A stretch of 51,213 nt of DNA from JBEKTY01 sp049515555 (GTDB lineage Bacteria > Planctomycetota > Planctomycetia > Pirellulales > Thermoguttaceae). Below are positions 35,401 to 44,597 of this stretch, piece after piece. Each line of letters opens with the position of its first letter. The first letter of the stretch is position 1. A program made the position numbers and the translations under genes. The notes under the pieces are model-generated. The model was not told the DNA's origin. It saw nothing but the letters and a program-made list of their open reading frames with translations, and made no database searches. The stretch lies in assembly GCA_049515555.1 (NCBI GenBank), contig JBEKTY010000041.1, positions 1 through 51,213 on the forward strand, written 5' to 3'.

Positions 35401-36860
35401 AGATCGCGGTGAAAGAGCCGTCGCGAGACGCGTGGATCCAACGCGCTCCCGAGAAGGACGAACGACCCGAGGACGGCCAGTTCTACGCCCGCGACGACAA
35501 CAATGAAGGCACTCTCTACTACAACGGCACGCTCGACGAACGGGCCGATGCCGTATACCTGAATGTCTACGCCGATGACAAGTCGTTCAAGTCCGAGAGG
35601 CAGCCACCCGCGGCCGACAAGTCCTATGCGTTCGCGGTCAAGTTGAAGCCGGGACTGGTCAAATACCGCGTTGAGTTTGGCGTCGTGACTGCCGGGCGGG
35701 AGAAGTTGTTGCACGCCGCCGGCAACCTGGTGTGCGGCGATGCTTACCTGATCGACGGGCAATCCAACGCCCTGGCCACCGATACGGGCGAGGAGTCGCC
35801 GCGCGACACGAGCGAGTGGATCCGCAGCTATGGCGGCCTGTCGGGCCGTGGCGATGCCACCGATTGGGTCCGCGACCGCTTTGCCGAAGCCCGGCGAGCC
35901 GGCCTCGCGCGGCCGAACCTGTGGTGCTATCCTGTGTGGAAGGCGAATCGGCCGGAACACAAGGCGGAACTCGGCTGGTGGGGCATGGAGCTGGCCAAGC
36001 GTCTCGTGGCCAGCCAGAAAGTCCCGATCTTCATCATCAACGGGGCCGTGGGCGGCACGCGCATCGACGAACATCAGCCGACGAGGGCGAACCACGCCGA
36101 TTTGAAAACCATCTACGGCCGCATGTTGTGGCGCGTCGAGCAGGCCCGGTTGACGCATGGCATTCGCGCCGCGGTGTGGCACCAGGGCGAAAGCGACCAG
36201 GGCTCGGACGGGCCCGACGGAGGCTACGGCTGGGAAACTTACCAGCGATACTTCCTCGACATGTCGGCGGCCTGGAAGCAGGACTTCCCGAACATCGGCC
36301 ATTATTATGGCTTCCAGATCTGGCCCAACTCGTGCGGCATGGGCAACGGGCACGGCGACATGTTGCGCGAGGTGCAGCGGACCTTGCCCCGGCATTACTC
36401 GAACATGGACATCCTGCCCACGCTGGGCATCCGCCCGCCGGGGCCTTGCCACTATCCGCTTGTCGGCTGGACGGAGTTCGCACGGCTCGTGCAACCTTTG
36501 ATCGAGCGCGACTTCTACGGCAAGACGCCCGCCGCATCCATCACGGCGGCGAACCTCACGCGGGCCCGGTACACCGGCACTGCGAAAGACGCGATCACAC
36601 TGGAGTTCGACCAGCCGGTCGCCTGGAACGATGCGCGCGCCGGCCAATTCTATCTGGACGGGGCCGCCGGCGAAGTCGCCTCGGGCTCGGTCTCCGGCCG
36701 CGTGCTCACGCTCCGATTGAAGGCGGCGTCCTCGGCGAAGACGATCACCTACGTGCATGAGATGAATTGGAGTCAGGATGAACTGCTGATCGGCGCCAAC
36801 GGCATCGCCGCGCTGACGTTCTGCGACGTGCCGCTGGAGTCGGCCAAATCGAATCCGTGA
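32412..36860 (+). CDS. Secreted lectin-like repeat / DUF2341-LamG / SGNH acetylesterase protein
   Basis: 1482 residues; AAAGG precedes ATG at short spacing and the signal peptide is cleaved near NAVAE. Two homologous lectin-like repeats (about 36-245 and 280-490) each start with GLxCWxDAAxGxV and end with VGGYLAAKYGI. A DUF2341 domain (about 530-605) and a LamG domain (about 655-800, closing with GDLDEVRISNQARSADW) follow, then Ig-like sandwiches (about 830-1090). The C-terminus is a sialate-O-acetylesterase-type SGNH hydrolase (about 1105-1365) with Ser1118 in IDGQSNA and His1257 in WHQGESD, plus a short sandwich. The likely role is anchored binding of a complex glycan and removal of acetyl esters ahead of the glycosidases. 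The gene appears intact. Confidence 0.87.
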   Translation: MRNYRSRISLAVTAAIWVAGTLNAVAESPRPVPPVRDGLACWYDAAVGIVTDAKGVVQGWQDLSGNGHDATLAAGEPRLAANQIQAKPAIQFRTTAGPCGLNLERPLFVEQQYVVVRSPHATWSSDGCFLGRRWKRASSYRLGRNTTRFWGDQYPIVVSKNGKTIAEPPFDLGPITEYMILKIDVNDGDMSNNTYQIGMADGASCDCDIAEILGFRTILSPADEQRVGGYLAAKYGIATTYPAYSAGGASTSGDSGIDTPVHSHRPAPAATLPSPKLTMTKGLVCWFDAAAGVVADDKGNVRTWEDLSGRGHHAKAGGGTAPTLAPHQLGPKPAVQFRKGWLALDGEFFAKEHYLVIRSPGAKWSGAGGLLGRLKGRGSSYNTWANDTGFWQDHFPAAVSRNGAVLPGPAFDCSPLRKFIVLKIVVDANNETPSVYAIGNNDGLAYCDFDVAEILGYQSLLSPAEEALVGGYLAAKYGIETAYPTLGAKPLELRPEERAAAKYQGWRHSGSLWLLTTPEGANLPATVAEENFPVLVRLDKDSFDFAEARAEGADVRFATPTGVPLAYQIDQWDAMSAVASIWIRVPAIRGNARQEIKMYWGKADAPTESSGPAVFNKSNGYLSVWHMNDPVHDDAGMVQSKDQDTTGSDGMIGRARHFAGVKGIDCGGRIRTYPFASSPHTSEAWVKADRFNTTILSWGKQDMVNLRVAPTPAHFAVEAGQTRIHAAGAVPKSQWVHLAYTYDGQNGRIFVNGQPQVASPTPAPSALAIMTPVRMQIGAGFVGDLDEVRISNQARSADWLKLQYANQKRLQTLVGPLVQPGSEFAVSQKEVSLLEGQSATVTARAGGAQKLYWLIDRGGQKTLAATDRFHFTIDAGRVVRDQSWILRFVAVYADGVKALDIPVTIRKDIPDPAVAFSAPSTWDGRRTIEIVPQISNLEAMRAKGAGQLKYDWTVSSIVESKEILPGKLVLRRARNSGPLAVTVAVSNGGEPVVRTVEIAVKEPSRDAWIQRAPEKDERPEDGQFYARDDNNEGTLYYNGTLDERADAVYLNVYADDKSFKSERQPPAADKSYAFAVKLKPGLVKYRVEFGVVTAGREKLLHAAGNLVCGDAYLIDGQSNALATDTGEESPRDTSEWIRSYGGLSGRGDATDWVRDRFAEARRAGLARPNLWCYPVWKANRPEHKAELGWWGMELAKRLVASQKVPIFIINGAVGGTRIDEHQPTRANHADLKTIYGRMLWRVEQARLTHGIRAAVWHQGESDQGSDGPDGGYGWETYQRYFLDMSAAWKQDFPNIGHYYGFQIWPNSCGMGNGHGDMLREVQRTLPRHYSNMDILPTLGIRPPGPCHYPLVGWTEFARLVQPLIERDFYGKTPAASITAANLTRARYTGTAKDAITLEFDQPVAWNDARAGQFYLDGAAGEVASGSVSGRVLTLRLKAASSAKTITYVHEMNWSQDELLIGANGIAALTFCDVPLESAKSNP

Positions 36861-36880
36861 ATCGTTTGTCCGGAAGCCTG

Positions 36881-37470
36881 TCACGAAGGCAGCGGGATCG
36901 CGGCCGTGGGTGAGAATCCGGCGACGATCGTCATCCAGCGGGACGGTCCCACCGAGGGCAACTTTCTTTCCATCGACGTCGGCCGTCGTAGTTCGTGCCG
37001 GCGCGATTCGGACGGGCGGCGTCGGTGGGCTGGCCCCCTGGTCGCTGTCGTCGGCGTTGACGGCCACAACCCGATAACGGGCCTTCTTTCCCGGCGGCTC
37101 GAGGAAATCAACCCACGCCTGAGGATTGTCGGCATGCCCCTGAACGCGTGGCGGCCGGTACGCGATGGTCGTCCATTTGCCGCCCTCGATCTGCCGAGGC
37201 CGTGTCGCTGGCGGGGATGGTGAGCGTGCCGCCGTCGGGATTGGCCGCCAGGTCATCCACGGCCCGTTGCGGCACGGCGGTCACGTCTCCCTTTCCAGGA
37301 TCAGCGCCGTAATCGTCCGCAAGGTTCTTCGTCAGCGGTGCGCCGCAAGCTGTTGAAATTGCCGTCGCTACGACAATTAGCGTCGGCCATCCAAGCAGGC
37401 AGGAAGGACGAATCGGCGAAGCAACAAGCGTATTTGCTCTCCCGTCGCGGTTCTTAGGCATTCCGTTCAT
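36881..37470 (-). pseudogene. Remnant of an exported Fn3-like protein
   Basis: ATG 37470 (GGGGAA about 7 bases upstream) starts a hydrophobic leader (LLGWPTLIVVATAISTACGA) that could be lipidated at the Cys. Coding runs to about 37195 (GGTLTIPASDTA), then continues in another frame with IEGGKWTTIAYRPPRV and ARYRVVAVNADDSDQGASPP, which looks like a fibronectin-III-type module. No proper stop is found before the frame enters the convergent esterase gene, so the 3' end is also uncertain. It lies 41 bases after the propeller-CBM9 gene and was probably the last gene of that operon. A central segment is missing. Confidence 0.5.
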
Positions 37471-37511
37471 TCGAGGTTCCCCTAAGAATTTGCTGTTTCC
37501 ACGTGTTCTTA

Positions 37512-40500
37512 CTACCGCCGCGGCACGAAGTGGAGGGTGCCCCACGTGCTGGGCGAGAGCCGCGCGCTGCCGGGGCGATCCACCACTACGCCTTCCGACT
37601 GGCCGGCCCAGTGCCCGGCCCGCTCCCGGCGGTCGCCAGCCGCGTTGGCCACGGCGATTGAGAGGTCAAAGCCAATTCGTCGGCCGGCCGGCTCAGCCAA
37701 CCCCAGGCTGGCCAGCGGCACCGCCACCTGGACCTCGTAACTCAGCAAGCCGGTTTGCTGATCTTTTTGGCCCACGTGATAGGCCATTCTCAGGCCCGGC
37801 ACCTGCCGGATCTGATCGAAGTGGACGCTCGCCGCCGGCGAAGTAATGGTCTGCGAGTTCTCTCCACCGGTCTTCCGCTGCCAGAATCCCTGTTGGAAAT
37901 CCTGCTCGCCGCTGCCGCCGAGAACGCGGGCCAGGATGACTCGCAGGTCTCCTTCACGAACCTCCTCGCGCTGCGGCGTCGTCCAGTCGGGCGCGATGCA
38001 GAAATCGACGTAGGCCCCGCTCACAAACGGGCAGTAGGGCAGCTCGCTGCCGCGGTTCCGAGGCCCGACGGTATCGCGGATGACGTAGGCCAGGTAGAGA
38101 TTGCTGTTGTCGTACATCGCCCGCACCGAGCACAGCCGCTGGCCATCCAGCAGCACGAGCATTTCGGGGCGGGGCCGGCCGTCGGACAACTGCCACCATG
38201 ATCCGTCCATTCCGCCGTCGATCTTGGGCGGCTGCGCGGTGAAGTACACGTCCGACGTTGGCCGCTGGGTGGGCGCTACGCCGTCCGGGTCCCAGGCCCT
38301 CGCCTGGCCGGCCTGCGGAACCGTAACCGTCACCGGCTGGCCGGCCAGCCGCTCGACCTTGGGCAGCGAGACTTCGTGGATCGTGGTGCCCGTATCGACG
38401 ACCAGCGAGTAGATCTTGCCCGTGCGGGGATCGTGATAGATCGAGGCCCCCTGGATCTCGCAGTAGATCGATTGGTCGTCCATTTGTCCCGTGGCCGTGT
38501 CGTGGTACAGTCGGCCGACATACAGGCCGTCCTTGTGCCAGACCCAGACCATGCCCATGGTGTCGAGGACGAAGAGGAAATCGCCAGCGATGCCCGCCAG
38601 GGAGGCGGGATAGTACATCTGCCCCGGCTCGGCGCGACCCGGGGCGCGGCGTCCCACGGCCCACAGCGGCCGGCCCGTGTGTTTGTCGAACCGCGCGAGC
38701 TTGGTCCGCCAATTGCGGCTGGCCCACCAGGTGTCGCCATCGATTCCCGGCAGCTTCAGCTTCTGGTCGTTCTCGGGAACCACCAGCGAGTAGAATGCCT
38801 CGGCAGTTTCCACGGGCATGGGGAGCATATAGTCACGAACGATCTTCCAGCCGTCCCCGCCCCTCAGATCGGGCGCCTGCAACGGCACCTCGTCCCGCAA
38901 CTCGCGCCAGTCGTAGACGGGCGCCCCGTTGCCGAGGATTCTCTTCACGGGCAGCAGGCTATCCACCAGTCGAAAAGAGCGGCCCTCGCGGAGCGGGCGC
39001 TTCACGTGCACGTTTAACTGCTCGTCAAGCCGCCCTTCGAAGATGCGGAAGGTTGGTTCCAGGGCCTTCGGGTTCTCGGTGAGAACAATCTCGTCGGAGG
39101 ATATTTGCCCATCGCCGTTGCGGTCGGCCCAGGTGAACCAGTTGTTGGGCCCCTGGTCGTAGATGCCATGGAGCTTGCCGCCGTCCTTCTCCGTGCGATG
39201 GTACGACACTATGGCTACGGGCCGCGGTTTCTCACCGGGAGGAAGGATGTAAATCACGCCATTGTCGTTGCCCGAGCTGTTCATGGCGTACGTATGGCCG
39301 CCGTGGGCCACCAGCGGGCCGAAATTGTAATGGAACACCGGCCAAGGCTTGTCCTTCAACGGATTGCCCCCGTGCTCGTGGCTGAGGAAGACGCCCTTCG
39401 GGTAGATGTCGTCCCAGGTGCAGTCGTAGTGCCACGAGGGTCGCCACGTCTTAGCCGTCAGGTCGACCTCCCATGCCGTGATGCCCGGTTCGTCGCTGAA
39501 AGCGTCGCGGACCTCGATCAGCTCGCTGGGCCGACTAGGATTGATCGCGTCCGGCCAACCGCTCAGTTTGCGGCTGAACCACTGTCGCTCCAGCTTCCCG
39601 TTGAGCGACCACCGCGAGGTCCTGGTGAAACCGGTCGCCATGTCCTGGACCCACAGGGACTGGCCGTCGGGTCCGATGCACAGGGCGGCGATGTCTCCCA
39701 GCCGCTCGGCCTCGAAACGACCCGATCGCGGCGCGCCGCCTGCCTTGCCGATCGTGCGAAGCAGCTTGCCCTCCGGCGAGAAGACGTAGACCTGGCGGCT
39801 TCCTTCTTCATAGTTCTCGCCCCCGAGCCCTTGCATCCGGCTGTCGCCCACATATAGATTGCCCGTAGCGTCGACGGCCAGGGCGTGGGGCGCTTTGAAA
39901 CGGCCGCCGTCGATCCATACCGAGTCCATTGAGCCGTCCAGCCGGAGCTTAAGGATCTTCTTGTTGCTGACGACCAGCAATCGATCGCCTGCCACCGCCA
40001 GTCCACGGGGAGCCGGCACTTCGACCTTGTTCCGGATCTTGCCTGACTTGCGGTCGATAACGAACAAGGCGTTGTCCGAGGCGATGCTGGCGTATAGGTT
40101 ATCTTTGGTTAGGGCCATGCCGTCCAGCCAGGCGCTCCAACGGCCGTGCCAGCGGCTTTCGGTTTGTTCCTCATGGGCCCCCGTGGGCAGGACCATGAGG
40201 ATCTTGCCCCGCGGTTCGCCCAGCTTGTAAACTGCAATTTCCAATCGGCGCTTCTCCCAGTTCTCAATGCCGAGGTAGAAGCTGGTCTCATCCATGGCTC
40301 CGGCGCAGCGGCAGTCCCAAGGATAGAACGTGAAATAGCGGAGTTGGATGTTGCCACGGTCGTCCATCTGCTGGACGCCGGTAACCTGGTTGTCCTCGAC
40401 GCACGACCAGGCCATGATGAGCGATTGGTTGTTGGCGCAGATGGCGCTGGGTCCGCCCAGGTTGCCGCCCCAGTCGCCCTTCCCGTCGGGCGCTCGAAAG

Positions 40501-40859
40501 GGAGGATTTCCGCTCTTGCCGACTTTCATCACGTATTTCAAGGCGGGCGGCGCCGTGAAGAAGATGCCTTGGACATCGTAAGTTCCCGCCGTCACCGGCA
40601 GACCCAGGTCGGTGGTGGCGTCCCAGGTGGCCGTTTGCGGCCCGGCCTCGACCGCTTGGGCACTGAGCAGGCTCCGCACGAGGACCCCGTGAGCGTCGTA
40701 CACCGCCAGGCTGGCCACGCCCTTGCCCGGCGACGTGAAGCGGACCGGCAGCCTCACGCTCGCCGGCGAGGCGGCGCCTTTTTCGGCCGCAAAGGTCGTC
40801 GCGACCAACAGCAGGAGCAGCAACATGGGGAAGCAGACCTTCAAGTTGAGGATCTTCAT
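37512..40859 (-). CDS. Secreted beta-propeller protein with EF-hand loop and CBM9-like domain
   Basis: 1115 residues from ATG 40859, chosen because AAAGGA is upstream and a strong signal peptide follows (FPMLLLLLLVATTFA). Residues about 25-105 resemble a FlgD-like Ig domain. About 130-860 form an NHL/SMP30-like propeller with repeated strands such as APHALAVDATGNLYVGDSR. A perfect EF-hand calcium loop, DRNGDGQISSDE, lies at residues 579-590. About 870-1110 form a CBM9/DOMON-like carbohydrate-binding domain (KIDGGMDGSWWQL, then VDFCIAPDW). No catalytic site was found. It starts 14 bases after the preceding gene's stop, so translation is probably coupled. A role in binding polysaccharide outside the cell is likely; an enzymatic role is not shown. 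Confidence 0.82.
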   Translation of the reverse strand: MKILNLKVCFPMLLLLLLVATTFAAEKGAASPASVRLPVRFTSPGKGVASLAVYDAHGVLVRSLLSAQAVEAGPQTATWDATTDLGLPVTAGTYDVQGIFFTAPPALKYVMKVGKSGNPPFRAPDGKGDWGGNLGGPSAICANNQSLIMAWSCVEDNQVTGVQQMDDRGNIQLRYFTFYPWDCRCAGAMDETSFYLGIENWEKRRLEIAVYKLGEPRGKILMVLPTGAHEEQTESRWHGRWSAWLDGMALTKDNLYASIASDNALFVIDRKSGKIRNKVEVPAPRGLAVAGDRLLVVSNKKILKLRLDGSMDSVWIDGGRFKAPHALAVDATGNLYVGDSRMQGLGGENYEEGSRQVYVFSPEGKLLRTIGKAGGAPRSGRFEAERLGDIAALCIGPDGQSLWVQDMATGFTRTSRWSLNGKLERQWFSRKLSGWPDAINPSRPSELIEVRDAFSDEPGITAWEVDLTAKTWRPSWHYDCTWDDIYPKGVFLSHEHGGNPLKDKPWPVFHYNFGPLVAHGGHTYAMNSSGNDNGVIYILPPGEKPRPVAIVSYHRTEKDGGKLHGIYDQGPNNWFTWADRNGDGQISSDEIVLTENPKALEPTFRIFEGRLDEQLNVHVKRPLREGRSFRLVDSLLPVKRILGNGAPVYDWRELRDEVPLQAPDLRGGDGWKIVRDYMLPMPVETAEAFYSLVVPENDQKLKLPGIDGDTWWASRNWRTKLARFDKHTGRPLWAVGRRAPGRAEPGQMYYPASLAGIAGDFLFVLDTMGMVWVWHKDGLYVGRLYHDTATGQMDDQSIYCEIQGASIYHDPRTGKIYSLVVDTGTTIHEVSLPKVERLAGQPVTVTVPQAGQARAWDPDGVAPTQRPTSDVYFTAQPPKIDGGMDGSWWQLSDGRPRPEMLVLLDGQRLCSVRAMYDNSNLYLAYVIRDTVGPRNRGSELPYCPFVSGAYVDFCIAPDWTTPQREEVREGDLRVILARVLGGSGEQDFQQGFWQRKTGGENSQTITSPAASVHFDQIRQVPGLRMAYHVGQKDQQTGLLSYEVQVAVPLASLGLAEPAGRRIGFDLSIAVANAAGDRRERAGHWAGQSEGVVVDRPGSARLSPSTWGTLHFVPRR

Positions 40860-40873
40860 GGCTTGTATTCCTT

Positions 40874-43800
40874 TCAGGGCTTCACTTCGACGCGCGGCTG
40901 ATGGATGGCGGCGATGGTCCGCCCGTCTTTGCGAAGCCGAGCGCTTACCGGATACACGCCCGGCCTCGTTCCCGGCGGAATGCGGACCGACAGTCGGATG
41001 CGGTCGAACTTGCCCGACTCGACCGTGCACGCGTGCTCCGCGGGGCCTGCCTCGACCGTCCAGTTGCCGGGCAATCGCGGAGCCACTGTGCCTTGGAGCG
41101 GATGGTCTGCGAAGTTGCGGACCGTGATCTCCAGTTCGACCAACGAACCCGCCTTGGCTTCGAGCTGGAAACGGACGTTGGCGTCGATGCGGGTCTCGGG
41201 CTTGTCGCGGACCGGCACGGTGGCACGGAGCTTTTCCAGTTCGCCCGGCGCCCCGACGTACGCGTTGACGACCACGCCAAGCGGCATTGGCGTTTCCTGG
41301 CGTGCCATGGCGATGACGGCCTTGGCCGCCAGGGTGACCAGCCTTTGCCAATCGGCCACTCGGTCGGCCGCCTGACGCGGAGTGGCCCGTTCCAACCGCT
41401 CGGCCCAGCCGAGCGCTATGCGGCTTTCCCGCAGATAGCCGTCGGTCCCTTCCGCGGTTTCGATGGCCTTTCGGGCCGCCGCGGGGTCGGCCGGGGCGAT
41501 TCTTGGGGGAAGGTTGCGCAACTCGCCCGCCAAGGCGGCGTGGCGGGCCGCTTCGACCAGATAGAAAAGTCGAGTCATCGACGGCCTGCCGGTTGCGGCC
41601 TTTTTTGCCGCACCGGCGATCGCCGCCGGCAAGTCGGCCACGTCATCGACCTTCAACTCCTTTCGCCGCCGGGCCGCTTCGGCACGGAGAATCGCTTCGC
41701 TCCAGGCCGTGCGACGGAAGCGGACGTACTGCGGCTGGATGCCGAGCTTGAGCCGGATCGCCCCCGCCTCAGCCTGGCAGGGGCGCTCGCGATCCATCAT
41801 GTCGGCGACCACGCCGGTCTCGGCCCCGCACGGTAGATCCACCTGGGGCGTTCCCGCCGCCGCCCACAACGGCACAATCATCTCGTCGCCACGGCCGAAC
41901 AAGTACGCAAACGTCCCCGGCGTTTTCAGATCGATCGGTCCCAGGTACGTCGCCCCTTCCAGGTTGCGTGTCATGGAAGCATATGCACAGTAGCTTGGCC
42001 ACGGCAGGTTGTCGACGCCCAACAGGTACGATGGATCCCCTTCGGCCGATACCTGGGCATACCAGTACAACTCATCGACGCCGACCGCCAGTTGTGGAAT
42101 GTAGACCCGTGGAATGCTGGCCGCGGCGACCTCCGGCTTGATTCCGACGTGGCCCCACCAACCGTCCTCGGTGTTCAGCAGCGGACGGCCCGGGTAGTAT
42201 TGATCTCGCAGTTGCTTCAACCGCTCGACGGTCACGGCTTTTCCCTCCGGACCGCCGGGCAGCGACATCGAAGTCCACGTCATGTTGGCGGCGCCCGGAT
42301 AGTGGAACGGCACGCCATCGGTGTAAGCGACGGCATCGAACTGCGGCAGCGTCTGTTCGATCATCCCCAGCGCGCCGGCGTCGCCGTCGCCGATGACGCG
42401 GGTGTCCTTGGCGATCGTCTTGCTGAGGCACCAGACTTGCTTGAGCAACACGGCGTAATGTTCGCGGGCGAAGGGACCGTTGATGGTCTGGTGATAGCCG
42501 AAGTTGTCTGGCTCGTTCCAGAACTGCACGTGCTGAAGGTCGGGCGCGGCAACTTGTCGCAGCGACGGGGCGAGGCACTCGTTCAGCCAAAGATCGTAGT
42601 CGTAAACCGGCGCCATCCAGTGGCTCGTCAGCCATGGTTCGCCGTAGCTGATCAGCATCGGTGAACGGATGCCCCAACGACGGCTCTCGGCATACGCGCC
42701 GAGGATTGCGCCTCGGCGCATATCGGTCGCTTCGGGCAGGTCGGCCCGCCGCAGGTGCGGCGCCACGAAGAAAGTGCCGGTCATGGGGCTGCACCGCTCT
42801 TTCTTCGCGCCGGCCAGGCCGCTGAGCGCATAATGGGTTCCCCAGACGATGGCGAAGGGGGAGTCAGGGTCCGTCTTCAGGGATCGCGACCGGAGGCGGG
42901 CGGCCCGGGTGTCCAGGCTCAACAGAGGCCTGCCGTCTCGCACGACCGTGCCGGCGATCGCGAACCAGCCGTAGTCCAGCAGCGTGAGACACAGCGGCTC
43001 GACGTGCCGGCTGCGTGCCGGGACCGAGAACCGCTGTTGGGCCTCGGCCGCCTTGCCGTCGAAGTCGGTGACGGTCCAGCGGGCGGCCAGTTCTACCGGC
43101 CGCTCCTCCAGGTTGGTGACGTGGACGAGCAGCCGGGCCGGCTCGTCGCCGACGAAGACATTGCCCGGCCGGTCCTGCCCCAACTCCAACTGGAGCCGGC
43201 TTTCGATCAACCGGCCGGCGCGGTCGAAGTGCAGCGCCGGCCGCGGCCGACGCATGTCGCCTTCGTCGTCTTGCGGCATGACGTAGAAGTCGCCCTCCCC
43301 ACCCGGAATGATGCTGCCGATACGCGGCGTGCGGTCGGGCGCCACGGGGCCTTTCGCCGCGGGCGTCAGATCGAGCGTCCCCTCCCCCGGACCCGTGCCC
43401 GCATACGGCGAGTCCTTCGGCAGCGGCAACGGCTTCAAGTCTGGCGTAAAGCGCCGCACCCGGGCCTGGTCTGCGATCAGCAGGTTGCCGTCGCTGTCAA
43501 ACGTCAGCGGGCCGGCGGCGGGCGCAGTTCGCTCGACGGCGCCGCTCTCGCGGTTAATGAGGTGGTACACATAATCGCCTTTGGCCCATAAGCCGCTTCG
43601 GCGGTCGAAACGAAGACGGCTAGCTGCCATACTCCGTCGGTGCCGTCGGCGGTGTACTTCAGAATGCCATTCACGTTGCCGAAGTACCGGCTGCCGTCGG
43701 GACCCACGCAAACCGTGGTACCCTCGGTCGGCAGATTGCTCGCCCATGCGGCATCGAATCGCGGATACCGGTGCCGCAGCTTGAAGCCCGGCGTCAACTG

Positions 43801-44472
43801 CTCGCCGTGCCAGGCCATGTAGTTCATCACCAACAGATCGCCGTCGGGCAACGTGAAGCCGTCGTTGTAGAACCCGTTGGCCATCGACCAGGCCGGCACG
43901 ACTCCCGGCAGGCGGTCGAAGTTCACCGCCGCCAGGTCGTTTCCCGCCCGGACGGTGATCCGGACCGTGGTCACCGGAATGCGCAGAATCAACTCCTCGG
44001 CCGTCAGCGGCGTGGCGGCCCGGCGAGGGTCGGCCGCCCGTTTCGCCAAGTACTCCTCGACAGTCGGCAATTCGACATCGTCGAACGGCCAGCGGACGGC
44101 GGGCTGCGGCTCGACGACCGGTTGTCCCTGCTCGTCGAGACCATCCCAGACGGCTTTGTGAACGCCGGCCGTCAGATTGCCGAGGTTGAGGATCCGCACC
44201 GCTGCGGGGATCGCTCGGATCCGGGTGTCGGTCGGGTTCCAACGGCTTTGGGCATCGTGCCGAGCGACGGTGATGGATACGTCGGCTTCGGCCGCAAGGC
44301 GAAAACTGATCCGAACTTCCGGCTCGGCCCGATATCCCGTGAGGCCACGCTCGATGGCCTGGCGGACGTGGAGGTCGGTGACGGTTTCGGCCGCCGCTGG
44401 GGCGATGGCAACGAGGACGCTGAAGACGACCAAGGCAGTAAGGGCCGACGTTCGTGAGAAGAACCAAGTCAT
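40874..44472 (-). CDS. Propeller-fused clan-A glycosidase with one frameshift
   Basis: ATG 44472 has GGAGAG 7 bases upstream and a signal peptide. The N-terminal 290 residues (FlgD-like domain, then NHL-type propeller) are read down to about 43610, where the frame shifts; everything from there to TGA 40874 reads in another frame. Restoring one base in a T run (43608-43610 on the minus strand) gives exactly 1199 residues and a smooth join into DRRSGLWAKGDYVYHLINR. A barrel follows with acid/base E654 in FWNEPDNFG and candidate nucleophile E769 in LLNTEDGWW. The C-terminus is an alpha-helical stretch and an NPCBM/Ig-like sandwich. The barrel resembles GH39-like clan GH-A enzymes. It may be a sequencing error or a true pseudogene. 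Confidence 0.75.
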
Positions 44473-44597
44473 CAAAGACTCTCCAATAGCTTCAGGGAGA
44501 TCTTGGCGCCGGGGAGACCGTCGTCGAAACCACAGCAGCGCAGGGTCTCGGTAATATGGAATCTACGGGCTCCATCCACGCACAATGCTACCAGCTC

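Noticed and set aside
34890..36870. Continuation of the minus-strand Fn3-like remnant through the esterase gene
   Set aside because: Beyond about 36880 it is antisense to an intact + strand gene; treated as read-through of a broken gene.
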